A DNA stretch of 15,807 nucleotides from Lachnospiraceae bacterium UBA1258 (GCA_002308235.1 DBVS01000088.1:52393-68199); one strand, 5' to 3'; positions 1 to 7,968 are shown, counted from the first letter of the stretch. Made by a program: numbers and translations. The notes: generated by a model not told the origin, from the letters alone.

Positions 1-263
1 TCTCCTTCGCGGTCCGGGTCGGTTGCAAGATAGATTTTATCTGCTTTTTTAACTTCTTTTCTTAATTCGGAAAGTACGTCACCCTTTCCCCTGATGGTAA
101 TGTACTTGGGTTCGTAGTCATTTTCAAGGTCGACACCGAGCTGACTCTTCGGAAGGTCTCTCACATGTCCGTAACTGGCAAGCACCTGATAGTTGCTGCC
201 CAAAAACTTCTTAATGGTCTTCACCTTTGCGGGTGACTCCACGATTACTAGATTTTTTGCCAT
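1..263 (-). CDS. topA: DNA topoisomerase I, N-terminal part (runs off the window edge)
   Basis: Type IA topoisomerase that relaxes negatively supercoiled DNA by cutting and passing one strand. Only the first 87 codons are present; the gene continues leftward out of the window. The protein begins MAKNLVIVESPAKVKTI, the standard opening of the TopA Toprim domain with the catalytic glutamate in VESPAK (residue 9). It continues through SYGHVRDLP (about residues 30-38) and ends in ATDPDREGE, the acidic Toprim DxDxxxG motif. The ATG at 261-263 has a GGAG-type ribosome binding site just upstream (265-270). It follows dprA after a 161-base gap, the usual Firmicutes order dprA-topA, and may be read both from the operon promoter and from its own promoter at 361-389. 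Identification is secure. Confidence 0.97.
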   Translation of the reverse strand, partial: MAKNLVIVESPAKVKTIKKFLGSNYQVLASYGHVRDLPKSQLGVDLENDYEPKYITIRGKGDVLSELRKEVKKADKIYLATDPDREG

Positions 264-360
264 ATCTCCACTTCCTAGGTTTATTCCCTGCCGCCTACCC
301 TTAACGGCAAAGTCTTTTAGGGCTCACTGCCCCTTACCCCATATGTTGCAATCGTGAGTA

Positions 361-389
361 AATATACACTATATTTTTTTGCCGCGCAA
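361..389 (-). promoter_or_regulatory. Candidate sigma-A promoter for topA
   Basis: On the minus strand, TTGCGC (384-389) is followed after 17 bases by TATATT (361-366), a 5/6 match to the -10 consensus; the -35 is weaker (3/6). It lies in the dprA-topA gap and would give topA a leader of about 90 bases. The leader includes a small TGCCG/CGGCA inverted repeat near 289-311. I see no convincing terminator after dprA, so topA may also be reached by read-through. Confidence 0.5.
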
Positions 390-424
390 GTTTATTTTTC
401 CGACGTTGCAGTTTTAATGCACAT

Positions 425-1630
425 TTACGGCAGGTCTTCATCCTCGTTTTCCGCCGATACGATCTTGTTTCTTGTAAGAATCCCTTCCTCCGTGGAAACA
501 AATCTTCCGGCGCCCATGCTCTTTAAGATTCCCTTATCGCATAACCCCATGCAAAGTCCCAGAATCTCGTAGCTTTGCATTTTAAGTGTGGAGGACAAAG
601 CATCGGCAGTGAAGGAATTTTCGTCAAGAAGCCTTATGACCGCAATTTCGTTTTCAAGATATTTTTCCTCGGGTTCCTTTTTCTTTGAGCCTTTGGTAAG
701 GGTCATAAAGGCAGGCCCTCCGTAGGTTCGAAGCATCTCCTCCACAAATGCGTTTAAGTCCGCCACGACGCCCGCGCCCTGTCTGATCAAAGAATTGGTA
801 CCGAAACTGGTGATGTCGCTGATCCTTCCGGGCACCGCATAAACGTCACGCCCCTGCTCAAGCGCACAATCCACGGTTATCATGGTGCCGCTTTTTTCTT
901 TGGCTTCGACCACGCAAAGAGCATCGGAGATTCCGGATATAAGCCGGTTTCTCCTGGCAAAGAAAGTCTTCATGGGCATTACCCCGGGAGCAAATTCGGA
1001 GATGATGCCACCCCGCTGTGAGAGGATCTCGTAGAGTCTTCTTGATTCGCGCGGATATACCACGTCAACGCCTCCTCCCAGAAAAGCAAGTGAATATCCC
1101 CCCGCCTCCAAAGCGGCAATCTGGGAGATTGAATCAATTCCCCTGGCCATACCGCTTATGACGGCGACACCTGCGGCTGCCAAAAGTTCCCCAAGGCGAG
1201 CCGCAACGGCACTTCCGTAACCCGAGCACTCCCTTGCGCCTATCACGCTTACGTAGGGTACCCCCTCCTTCGGGAAACTTCCCTTCATATATAAAACAGG
1301 GGCGTAATCCTTTATCGTTTTTAACTTTTCGGGATACTCAGGGTCCTCGACGGAAAGGGTCTTTATGCCCAGTTTCAGGGCTCTCTCATATTCGGAAAAG
1401 AGGTTAAACTCTTTCTTTTTCTCCGTAAAATGCGTAATCTGCTCCGCCGTAAACAGACCGGTCTTTTCAAGTTTCCCTGCGTCCGCCGTGTAAAAGGCCT
1501 TGGGAGAATCAAAGACGGTCTGTATTCTTTCGTAGGTCACGGCACCCACAAGCCCCGTTGCACCGAGATAATAAAAGTAAGGAAGCATCTCTTCCTTTGA
1601 AATTGTAAATGCCTGTTTGAATATACCCAT
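425..1630 (-). CDS. dprA: DNA-processing protein DprA (Smf)
   Basis: Binds incoming single-stranded DNA during natural transformation and loads RecA on it. 401 residues. An N-terminal helical, SAM-like region (about 1-105) is followed by the extended Rossmann fold. Seen there are GAR at 131-133, SGMARGID at 159-166, a GGGVDVVYP segment at 185-193, FARRNRLISG at 224-233 (family form FPxRNR, with the proline replaced by alanine), and SGTMITVDCALEQGRDVYAVPG at about 247-268. A C-terminal winged-helix-like domain occupies about 325-382, and the tail is acidic. The ATG at 1628-1630 lies 2 bases after the yifB stop and its ribosome binding site GGAGG is inside the last yifB codons, so translation is coupled. 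Family membership is certain; whether this strain is competent cannot be judged here. Confidence 0.96.
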   Translation of the reverse strand: MGIFKQAFTISKEEMLPYFYYLGATGLVGAVTYERIQTVFDSPKAFYTADAGKLEKTGLFTAEQITHFTEKKKEFNLFSEYERALKLGIKTLSVEDPEYPEKLKTIKDYAPVLYMKGSFPKEGVPYVSVIGARECSGYGSAVAARLGELLAAAGVAVISGMARGIDSISQIAALEAGGYSLAFLGGGVDVVYPRESRRLYEILSQRGGIISEFAPGVMPMKTFFARRNRLISGISDALCVVEAKEKSGTMITVDCALEQGRDVYAVPGRISDITSFGTNSLIRQGAGVVADLNAFVEEMLRTYGGPAFMTLTKGSKKKEPEEKYLENEIAVIRLLDENSFTADALSSTLKMQSYEILGLCMGLCDKGILKSMGAGRFVSTEEGILTRNKIVSAENEDEDLP

Positions 1631-1632
1631 AA

Positions 1633-3174
1633 TCAGCCTCCCATATACTCGGGGAAGCGATAACAGGATGCTTCCGCTATGTGTTTTTTAGTTACTTTCG
1701 CATCACCGTCGAAATCGGCAATGGTGCGTGCCACCCTCAGCATCTTGTAAAAGGCTCTGGTGCTCATTTTGAGGCTTTCGTAGACGCTGTAGGCATAATC
1801 CCTTTCCCCGTCCGAAAGGGGCACGTATTTTTCCATTTTCGAAGAAGGGATCAAAGAATTATACTTAAATGTCTCTTTGGCAAAGCGATTGCCCTGTATC
1901 TTCACGGCCCGGGCCACATTTGCGGCTATCTCGGCGCTTGAAAGGCCCTTTTTCCCGCCGGCTATCTCCTTTAGATCCATACGGGAAACTTCGACGCAGA
2001 TGTCTATCCTGTCGGCTATGGGCCCCGAGATCTTAGACAGATATTTGGAAACCTGCCCGTCGGTGCACATACAGCGGTTCCTGTCGGGATAATACCCGCA
2101 GGGACAGGGATTCATGGCCGCAACAAGCATGAATTTCGCAGGATACGTGTAGGTTTTCTTTGCCCGCGAAACCGTAATCTCACCGTCTTCCAAAGGCTGC
2201 CTTAACATATCGAGAGTCTCTTTCTTAAATTCGGTCATTTCGTCAAGAAACAGGATCCCCCTGTGGCTCAGGGAAACAAGTCCCGGCCGAGCATCACCGC
2301 CCCCTCCGACTATGGCCTGCGGAGAGGCCGTATGGTGTGGTCCAAAGAAGGGGCGCCGCGTCATAAAGGGCGTCTTTCCGTTAAGTTTCCCGGAGACCGA
2401 ATACACCGAGGTAACCTCCAGACACTCCTCATAGGTAAGGGGCGGAAGGATCCCCGGAATACGCTTTGCTATCAGAGATTTCCCCGTACCGGGCGGTCCT
2501 ATCATAAGAAGGTGATGCATGCCCGCAGCCGCTATTGCCGCCGCGCGTTTCACCGTATCCTGCCCGGAAACATCAGAAAAATCAAGGGCTTCGCCTTCAG
2601 TGTTTTCAAAGGGATCCCCTCCGTCTGATTTAAAGGGTGGGAAAGCCGCTTTCTTTTCCCCGAAGGGAAGTGACAGATAGGTAATAAAATCCGAAAGGGT
2701 ATCCATGGGAATGATGTCGATATCCCGAATAAGCGAAGCTTCCTTTGCATTTACCTTAGGAACTATAACCCGCTTAAAACCCCTCTCCTTTGCGAATCTT
2801 ACGATGGGAAGAACGCCGCTTACGGGAAGGATCTTGCCGTCAAGGGACAGGGCCCCCACAACAAGCGCTTCTTCCGGCGCAAAGAACTCGTTTTTGCCCA
2901 TCACGCCAAGAAGTGCCGCCGCGATGGCCAGATCAAAGCCTGCACCTTCTTTGTGTTCATCGGCAGGTGAAAGATTGATGACGATACGCATGGCGGGAAG
3001 GTTAACACCGCTGTTTCTCAAAGCAACGCGCACTCTGTCCTTTGCTTCCTTCACATCGCTGCCGGCAAGTCCGATGATTTCGGTACCGGGAAGTCCCGCA
3101 GACACGTCCACTTCCACGGTTATAAGATCGCCAAAAACACCCCCGACTCTGCCGGAGTAAACCTTATAAACCAT
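1633..3174 (-). CDS. yifB: YifB/ComM-family Mg-chelatase-like AAA+ ATPase
   Basis: Family members related to ComM are hexameric helicases that promote branch migration during integration of transforming DNA. 513 residues, the usual length. The N-terminal ChlI-like domain (about 1-165) opens with the typical MVYKVYSG start. The AAA+ core follows: Walker A GPPGTGKS at 226-233, Walker B GILFLDEM at 306-313, RQPLEDG at 325-331, a cysteine cluster CPCGYYPDRNRCMC at 357-370 that fits a small metal site, and the SGPIADRIDI sensor region at 383-392. A C-terminal Mg-chelatase domain covers about 415-510. The start has an AAGGAA ribosome binding site. It is the first gene of the yifB-dprA-topA operon, read from a near-perfect promoter 67 bases upstream, and its neighbour dprA supports a DNA-uptake role. 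Confidence 0.95.
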   Translation of the reverse strand: MVYKVYSGRVGGVFGDLITVEVDVSAGLPGTEIIGLAGSDVKEAKDRVRVALRNSGVNLPAMRIVINLSPADEHKEGAGFDLAIAAALLGVMGKNEFFAPEEALVVGALSLDGKILPVSGVLPIVRFAKERGFKRVIVPKVNAKEASLIRDIDIIPMDTLSDFITYLSLPFGEKKAAFPPFKSDGGDPFENTEGEALDFSDVSGQDTVKRAAAIAAAGMHHLLMIGPPGTGKSLIAKRIPGILPPLTYEECLEVTSVYSVSGKLNGKTPFMTRRPFFGPHHTASPQAIVGGGGDARPGLVSLSHRGILFLDEMTEFKKETLDMLRQPLEDGEITVSRAKKTYTYPAKFMLVAAMNPCPCGYYPDRNRCMCTDGQVSKYLSKISGPIADRIDICVEVSRMDLKEIAGGKKGLSSAEIAANVARAVKIQGNRFAKETFKYNSLIPSSKMEKYVPLSDGERDYAYSVYESLKMSTRAFYKMLRVARTIADFDGDAKVTKKHIAEASCYRFPEYMGG

Positions 3175-3240
3175 ATTTTCCTTTCAACTTACTCTCCGAA
3201 AAATCGACCGAACGGTCTTAACGATTTACTGAACGAATGA

Positions 3241-3269
3241 ATTATAACATTGTGCGGGACAGCCGTCAA
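3241..3269 (-). promoter_or_regulatory. Sigma-A promoter of the yifB-dprA-topA operon
   Basis: TTGACG (3264-3269, minus strand) and a perfect TATAAT (3241-3246) are separated by exactly 17 bases. Transcription would start near 3234, giving a leader of about 60 bases before yifB. It is one of the strongest promoters in the window. Confidence 0.85.
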
Positions 3270-3320
3270 CGGGTAGGCTGCGCCGGACAGCGTCCGACAC
3301 TCCAAGCAAACATCCCGGAT

Positions 3321-3356
3321 AAAAGAACAAAAAGCGCGGGCCCGAAGGTCCGCGCG
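3321..3356 (-). terminator. Rho-independent terminator after the HD-GYP-like gene
   Basis: Read on the minus strand, GCGCGGaCC and GGcCCGCGC (3334-3355) pair with one mismatch around a TTCG tetraloop, followed by TTTTTGTTCTTTT. It begins about 10 bases after the stop of the gene at 3367 and separates it from the yifB operon promoter. Confidence 0.92.
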
Positions 3357-3366
3357 TGTAAATCTC

Positions 3367-4464
3367 TTATGAAAGGCCGAATTTCTCAAGTTCACCCTTA
3401 CTAAGCACATGTCTGCTGTCCATGGTTTTTACCACATCAACGATCTCAAGATCCGAATAGATGTCGCTTGAAAGATCCATGATTCTGTTGGATGAAAAAT
3501 CAAGGACCACAGGCTTTAGGATATTGACGGGATTAACGGAAATTACCAGCGCCTGCTCTCCGTTTGAAAGTTCCACCGAAACTCCGGGATTTAAGATGTT
3601 GATGGAGTTGACCAGTGCTTCAACGGCTTTCTTATTATATACCTGGGGATAGGACATAAGGTGCTTAAGGGCCTGTACCGGCGAACAGGGTTCCCTGCCC
3701 GCGGTGGTGCTGATGGCGGTAAGCGTGTCATAAGCATCGGCCACCGTAAGGATTCTGGTGCCCACCAAAACTTTCATCTTTTCCGGTTCGATCCCACGCT
3801 CTATGCTCTGATGCAGATTAAAGGACTGTACACAGACGCGCCTGATATTGGGCGTTGCGGAAAACACCGTATCGATCATGTCAAAGCCCGTTTCCTCGGC
3901 GTTTTTGAGGATTCTCTCGGTTTCTTCCGTATTCTCGCCGTCAAGAAGCATATCGGGCACCGTAAGCTTGCCGATATCGTGGATCAGGCAGGACAGCATG
4001 ATATCTGTTTTCTCCGAAGGCTGTATTCCCATCTGGAATGCAATCATGGCAGCCAGAATGCCCACGTTCAGCGTGTGCTTGTAAACGTAATCTTCCTTGC
4101 TGCGGATCTCCTGCATAAAATTGACTTTTCTGCGAAGATGTCCGTAGGAACTTACGATATCGTTTGCGATAAATTCCAGTCTGTGAGCTCTGTGAGTGGT
4201 GATGATCTCCTTGAATTCAGCTTCCAGTTCATATACCTTCACAGTCCTGAAGCGCTCGAATTCAATATCCTCGGGAGTCATGGGCGGTACAGGTTCCGTG
4301 TCGTCAAGAATAAACAATCCGATAAGTCCGAAATTCCTGATACTTCCGATCGCCTGCGACGTAAGCTTGGAGCCGCTGTCATAGAGCAAAACGCCCTTTT
4401 TATTGTAGATTGGTCTTGCTATTCTGAGTCCCTGTGTCAGATCTTCGGTTTTGACAAATCGCAT
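3367..4464 (-). CDS. HD-GYP-related protein with degenerate GYP motif
   Basis: HD-GYP proteins hydrolyse cyclic di-GMP. 365 residues. The N-terminal 60 residues resemble the beta-rich leader common in this family (RIARPIYNKKGVLLYDSG). A linker helix (about 75-120) leads into the HD domain: H130 in YKHTLNVG, HDIGK at 162-166, and RILTVADAYDTLTA at 237-250 with D243. The second signature, normally HHExxxGxGYP, is reduced to LHQSIERGIEPEKM (217-230): one histidine (H218) remains, but the GYP loop and second histidine are missing. The C-terminal strand region NPGVSVELSNGEQALVI is as in true HD-GYP proteins. No membrane segment or signal peptide is seen. It may bind rather than cleave c-di-GMP, or act on another nucleotide; this is inference. 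It is monocistronic, with its own promoter and terminator. Confidence 0.85.
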   Translation of the reverse strand: MRFVKTEDLTQGLRIARPIYNKKGVLLYDSGSKLTSQAIGSIRNFGLIGLFILDDTEPVPPMTPEDIEFERFRTVKVYELEAEFKEIITTHRAHRLEFIANDIVSSYGHLRRKVNFMQEIRSKEDYVYKHTLNVGILAAMIAFQMGIQPSEKTDIMLSCLIHDIGKLTVPDMLLDGENTEETERILKNAEETGFDMIDTVFSATPNIRRVCVQSFNLHQSIERGIEPEKMKVLVGTRILTVADAYDTLTAISTTAGREPCSPVQALKHLMSYPQVYNKKAVEALVNSINILNPGVSVELSNGEQALVISVNPVNILKPVVLDFSSNRIMDLSSDIYSDLEIVDVVKTMDSRHVLSKGELEKFGLS

Positions 4465-4509
4465 TTCAATCCCCCAACCGACGGCCGAGTCCTTTCAGCC
4501 CTCACTGAT

Positions 4510-4539
4510 ATTATAAGACAACGGCTGATTTTAACGCAA
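4510..4539 (-). promoter_or_regulatory. Probable promoter of the HD-GYP-like gene
   Basis: A perfect TATAAT (4510-4515, minus strand) lies 46 bases before the ATG; a weak -35, TTGCGT (4534-4539), sits 18 bases upstream. It starts immediately after the hemW stop, consistent with an independent transcription unit. Confidence 0.65.
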
Positions 4540-4542
4540 CAT

Positions 4543-5667
4543 CTATTTGATAAATTCGCTCATGCAGTAGTTCGCCACGTCAAGCCCCTTCTCCGTCAGA
4601 TACACCCTGTCGTCAAAAAGAAGGAGTCCTTCTTTGTTAAGTTTCTTAAGCACGTCCCCGTATTCTTCTTGGATGCTCTTACCGAAAAGTTCCTTAAATC
4701 TTTCGACGGACACACCCTTGATAAGCCTTAAACCAAGAAACATGAACTCTTCCATTTGGGAGGTTCTGTCAAGTTTTTCCGTATCTTCCGAAAAGTCGCC
4801 GTCTATGTAACGCCTTAGATCCCCGTGCTTTTGATATCTTGTTTCGTTCATCAAAGAGGCTGCCGCAAGACCTAAGCCAAGATAAGGCTTTCTTTCCCAG
4901 TAGCCTATGTTATGCTTACACTCAAACCCGGGCTTTGCGTAATTGGATATCTCGTACCGCTCAAACCCGTAATCCTTTAAAAATGCCCGTGTGAGGGCAT
5001 ACATTTCCCTGTCCGTATCTTCGTCCGGAAGGCCCTTTCCGTCTTTGAACCTTTCAAAAAAAGGCGTGCCTTCCTCCAGGATCAGACTGTAGGCACTTAT
5101 GTGGGAAGGATTAAGCTCCGCCACCGTCTTAAGGGTCTTTTCGTAGGATTTAAGGGTCTGTCCCGGAATCGCACTCATAAGATCCACGTTGATATCGGTA
5201 AACCCTGCACGAAGGGCGTTTTCGTAGCAAACGGTAAACTTTTTAAAATCATGGACTCTCGAAAGGGTCTTAAGTTCTTCGTCATTTGCTGACTGAAGGC
5301 CGATGCTTATCCTGTTAAAGCCCGCTTCTTTATAGGCTTTCAGTTTTTCAAAGCTGCCGGAATCCGGATTAACTTCTGTTGTTATTTCGGGATTTTTGGA
5401 GAAGTTGAATTTCTCCCTCAGAACATCGAGAATGCCCGTAAGACAGGAACTTTCGGGCAAAGAAGGGGTGCCTCCGCCGAAAAACACGGAATCGACGGTA
5501 AGCGCCCCAAATTTATCTTTCTTTTGAGAAATCTCTGATCCAAGCGCAGAAAAATAAGCAGAAAACAGGTCCTCTTTTCCCGCAAAGGACACAAAGTCGC
5601 AGTAATCGCACTTTCTTTTGCAAAAAGGAATATGAACGTAGATTCCCACACCCCTGTCAGTCTTCAT
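4543..5667 (-). CDS. hemW: Radical SAM heme chaperone HemW (coproporphyrinogen oxidase-like)
   Basis: HemW binds a 4Fe-4S cluster and S-adenosylmethionine and acts in heme trafficking; it is a relative of the anaerobic coproporphyrinogen III oxidase HemN but is not expected to do that reaction. 374 residues, normal length. The cluster motif CxxxCxxC is at C16, C20 and C23 (IPFCKRKCDYCDF), followed by the SAM-contacting GGGTPS at 64-69, TTEVNPDS near 95-102 and RISIGLQS near 118-125. A HemN C-terminal domain fills about 300-370. The ATG overlaps the end of lepA by 11 bases, so translation is probably coupled to lepA; the ribosome binding site is weak (GAAGCTGG). lepA-hemW is a conserved Firmicutes pair, followed there by hrcA, which is not present here. 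Confidence 0.93.
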   Translation of the reverse strand: MKTDRGVGIYVHIPFCKRKCDYCDFVSFAGKEDLFSAYFSALGSEISQKKDKFGALTVDSVFFGGGTPSLPESSCLTGILDVLREKFNFSKNPEITTEVNPDSGSFEKLKAYKEAGFNRISIGLQSANDEELKTLSRVHDFKKFTVCYENALRAGFTDINVDLMSAIPGQTLKSYEKTLKTVAELNPSHISAYSLILEEGTPFFERFKDGKGLPDEDTDREMYALTRAFLKDYGFERYEISNYAKPGFECKHNIGYWERKPYLGLGLAAASLMNETRYQKHGDLRRYIDGDFSEDTEKLDRTSQMEEFMFLGLRLIKGVSVERFKELFGKSIQEEYGDVLKKLNKEGLLLFDDRVYLTEKGLDVANYCMSEFIK

Positions 5668-7462
5668 CCAGCTTCAAAACGCTCATGAACGCCTTTTGAG
5701 GAATCTCTACGTTTCCTATCTGGCGCATGCGCTTCTTTCCTTCCTTTTGCTTTTCGAGAAGTTTCTTTTTACGTGTGATATCGCCGCCGTAACACTTGGC
5801 AAGCACGTCTTTGCGCATTGCCTTTACGGTTTCCCGCGCGATGATCTTGCCGCCCACCGCAGCCTGTATCGGGATCTCGAATAAATGTCTCGGGATCTCG
5901 TCCTTTAATTTTTCACACATCTTGCGGCCGCGTTCGTAAGCGCTGTCCCGATGAACGATAAAGGAAAGGGCATCCACTTCCTCACGGTTAATGAGGATGT
6001 CCAGTTTGACCATGTCGGAGCGTTCATACCCCTTCAGCTCGTAGTCAAAGGACGCATAGCCTCTGGAGCGGGACTTAAGGGCGTCAAAGAAATCGTAGAT
6101 TATCTCATTCAAAGGAAGCTCGTACTTAATAAGGGCACGGGTCTCCTCAATGTATTCCATGCTTAAATATTTGCCGCGGCGTTCCTGACAAAGTTCCATG
6201 ATGGAACCCACGAACTGGGTGGTTACCATGATCTCCGCATTTACGATGGGCTCTTCCATGTAGTCGATTTCCGTGGGAGAAGGAAGGTTCGAAGGATTGG
6301 TAAGCTCTATCATGTCGCCGTTGGTCTTATAAACCTTATATACAACTCCCGGAGCGGTAGTGACCAGATCCAGGTTATATTCTCTTTCAAGTCTTTCCTG
6401 AATGATCTCAAGATGCAACAGGCCCAGAAATCCGCATCTGTAGCCGAATCCCAGAGCTACCGAGGTTTCAGGCTCATAGAACAAAGAAGCGTCGTTTAAC
6501 TGAAGCTTTTCAAGGGCATCCCGAAGGTCCGGATACTTTGCTCCGTCGGCGGGATAAACGCCGCAGTAAACCATGGACTGGACCTTCTTGTATCCGGGAA
6601 GTGCCTTGGCGCAGGGGCGCTCATCATCCGTAACGGTATCACCAACCGCGGTATCTCTCACATTTTTGATGGAGGCGGTGATATAGCCTACTTCGCCGGC
6701 GGATAATTCTTCGCAGGGCAAAAACTGTCCCGCACCGAAATAGCCCACTTCCACAACTTCTTCCACGGCACCCGTAGCCATCATCCTGATCCTGGTGCCC
6801 TTCTTTACCCGACCGTTTACCACGCGGACGAATACGATTACGCCCTTGTAGGAATCATAGAGCGAATCAAAGATAAGGGCCTGCAGGGGATCGTTTTCCG
6901 AGCCTTTGGGGGCGGGTACTTTTTCAACGATACGTTCCAGGACATCGTCGATGTTTATTCCGTTTTTGGCGGAAATAAGGGGAGCATCCTGGGCTTCGAT
7001 GCCAATCACGTCCTCAATTTCCTTTATGACCTTTTCGGGGTCCGCGCTGGGAAGGTCGATCTTGTTTATAACAGGAAAGACCTCCAGATCATGGTCCAGG
7101 GCAAGATAAACATTTGCAAGGGTCTGAGCCTCAACGCCCTGAGCAGCATCCACCACCAGGATTGCTCCGTCGCAGGCTGCAAGGGAACGGCTTACTTCAT
7201 AATTGAAATCAACGTGACCGGGGGTGTCGATAAGATTGAAAATATACTCCTCACCGTTTTTTGCTTTGTACACCGTACGCACGGTCTGGGCCTTTATGGT
7301 GATACCTCTCTCCCTTTCAAGGTCCATATTATCAAGCACCTGGGCCTGCATTTCTCTTTCCGTAAGCAGTCCGGTGCGCTCGATGATACGGTCCGCAAGG
7401 GTGGATTTACCATGGTCTATATGGGCGATTATGCAAAAATTTCTTATATGGTCGCGATTCAT
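5657..7462 (-). CDS. lepA: Elongation factor 4 (LepA), ribosome back-translocating GTPase
   Basis: Translational GTPase that acts on ribosomes during initiation or stalled elongation. 601 residues, the usual length. The G domain shows AHIDHGKST at 13-21 (P loop), RGITI near 52-56, DTPGHVDF at 79-86 and NKID at 133-136. Domain II follows, then the EF-G-like domains, and the LepA-specific C-terminal part ends with GKKRMRQIGNVEIPQKAF and is highly conserved. The ATG at 7460-7462 has a CGGAG ribosome binding site with good spacing. It is first in a two-gene operon with hemW and diverges from rpsT. Identification is certain. Confidence 0.98.
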   Translation of the reverse strand: MNRDHIRNFCIIAHIDHGKSTLADRIIERTGLLTEREMQAQVLDNMDLERERGITIKAQTVRTVYKAKNGEEYIFNLIDTPGHVDFNYEVSRSLAACDGAILVVDAAQGVEAQTLANVYLALDHDLEVFPVINKIDLPSADPEKVIKEIEDVIGIEAQDAPLISAKNGINIDDVLERIVEKVPAPKGSENDPLQALIFDSLYDSYKGVIVFVRVVNGRVKKGTRIRMMATGAVEEVVEVGYFGAGQFLPCEELSAGEVGYITASIKNVRDTAVGDTVTDDERPCAKALPGYKKVQSMVYCGVYPADGAKYPDLRDALEKLQLNDASLFYEPETSVALGFGYRCGFLGLLHLEIIQERLEREYNLDLVTTAPGVVYKVYKTNGDMIELTNPSNLPSPTEIDYMEEPIVNAEIMVTTQFVGSIMELCQERRGKYLSMEYIEETRALIKYELPLNEIIYDFFDALKSRSRGYASFDYELKGYERSDMVKLDILINREEVDALSFIVHRDSAYERGRKMCEKLKDEIPRHLFEIPIQAAVGGKIIARETVKAMRKDVLAKCYGGDITRKKKLLEKQKEGKKRMRQIGNVEIPQKAFMSVLKLDED

Positions 7463-7492
7463 AAATTACTCCGAAATAAAAGATTCCTTGAT

Positions 7493-7520
7493 ATTCTAAC
7501 ATAAGAAGTAAAAAAAACAA
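7493..7520 (-). promoter_or_regulatory. Promoter of lepA-hemW (extended -10)
   Basis: On the minus strand TGTTAGAAT (7493-7501) forms an extended -10 (TGn plus TAGAAT, 5/6). A poor -35, TTGTTT (7515-7520), sits 16 bases upstream in a T-rich tract. The spacing to the lepA ATG is about 30 bases. It is back to back with the rpsT promoter. Confidence 0.65.
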
Positions 7521-7530
7521 AGAAAATATG

Positions 7531-7559
7531 TTGACAGTTCGCACCTTTTCGATTACTAT
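7531..7559 (+). promoter_or_regulatory. Promoter of rpsT
   Basis: A perfect TTGACA (7531-7536) is followed by 17 bases and TACTAT (7554-7559, 4/6). A TATAAC overlaps at 7557-7562 but its spacing (20) is worse. The expected start of transcription is near 7566, giving a leader of about 75 bases before the TTG start codon. Confidence 0.8.
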
Positions 7560-7567
7560 AACAAAGT

Positions 7568-7605
7568 GCGTATATTAAATCGTCCGTGTCCGGAGTAGTA
7601 TGCGC
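7568..7605 (+). promoter_or_regulatory. Structured rpsT leader, possible S20 autoregulatory element
   Basis: The 5' untranslated region can fold as a 7-base-pair outer stem (GCGTATA at 7568-7574 with TATGCGC at 7599-7605, one G-U pair) around an inner hairpin TCCG/CGGA (7583-7586 with 7591-7594). It lies just upstream of the ribosome binding site TGGAGGTG (7628-7635). A role in S20 feedback control is inference only. Confidence 0.4.
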
Positions 7606-7640
7606 CTGATATTTTCACGATTTTTAATGGAGGTGTAGTC

Positions 7641-7904
7641 TTGGCAAACATTAAATCTGCAAAGAAGCGTATTTTGGTTAACGAGACAAAGGCTGCCCGT
7701 AACAAGGCAATCAAGTCCGGCGTTAAGACCGCTGTAAAGAAGGTTTATGCTGCTATCGACGCTAACGATCAGACCGCCGCTAAGGAAGCATTGATTAATG
7801 CTACTTCCGCTATGGATAAAGCTTGCTACAAGGGTGTTTATCACAAGAACACCGTTGCCAGAAAGGTATCCCGTCTGAATGTTGCCGTTAACCGCATGGC
7901 ATAA
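7641..7904 (+). CDS. rpsT: 30S ribosomal protein S20
   Basis: Primary 16S rRNA-binding protein of the small subunit. 87 residues, basic and helical, with the family start MANIKSAKKRI, the central lysine-rich helix, an alanine-rich middle and the terminal SRLNVAVNRMA. Translation starts at TTG (7641-7643), supported by GGAGG (7629-7633) 7 bases upstream and by alignment with the invariant MANIKSA opening. The E. coli rpsT gene also uses UUG, where the weak start is linked to autoregulation, so the same may apply here (inference). It is the only rightward gene in the window and is monocistronic, with a strong promoter and its own terminator. Confidence 0.98.
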   Translation: MANIKSAKKRILVNETKAARNKAIKSGVKTAVKKVYAAIDANDQTAAKEALINATSAMDKACYKGVYHKNTVARKVSRLNVAVNRMA

Positions 7905-7929
7905 GCATTCGACATTATATAGTATTTTA

Positions 7930-7968
7930 AACCCGGTTCGTACCGTCATGCGAACCGGGTTATTTTTT
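7930..7968 (+). terminator. Terminator of rpsT
   Basis: AACCCGGTTCG (7930-7940) pairs perfectly with CGAACCGGGTT (7951-7961) around a 10-base loop and is followed by ATTTTTTT. It begins 25 bases after the rpsT stop codon. Confidence 0.95.

Noticed and set aside
289..325. Terminator after dprA
   Set aside because: Only short stems (TGCCG/CGGCA and GGGC/GCCC) are possible and neither is followed by a T run on the minus strand.
3284..3296. CGGAC-AGC-GTCCG palindrome upstream of the yifB promoter
   Set aside because: Five base pairs only; it recalls the array core GTCCGGTGGAC but shares neither the leader nor the GGT loop, so I treat it as chance.
3661..4731. Long 356-codon open frame on the plus strand opposite the HD-GYP-like gene
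   Set aside because: It is antisense to a gene with clear family motifs, runs across that gene's promoter, and shows no domain or ribosome binding site. It is a by-product of codon use on the other strand.
7575..7949. 124-codon open frame on the minus strand over rpsT
   Set aside because: It lies opposite a certain ribosomal protein gene, its leader and its terminator, and has no recognisable features.
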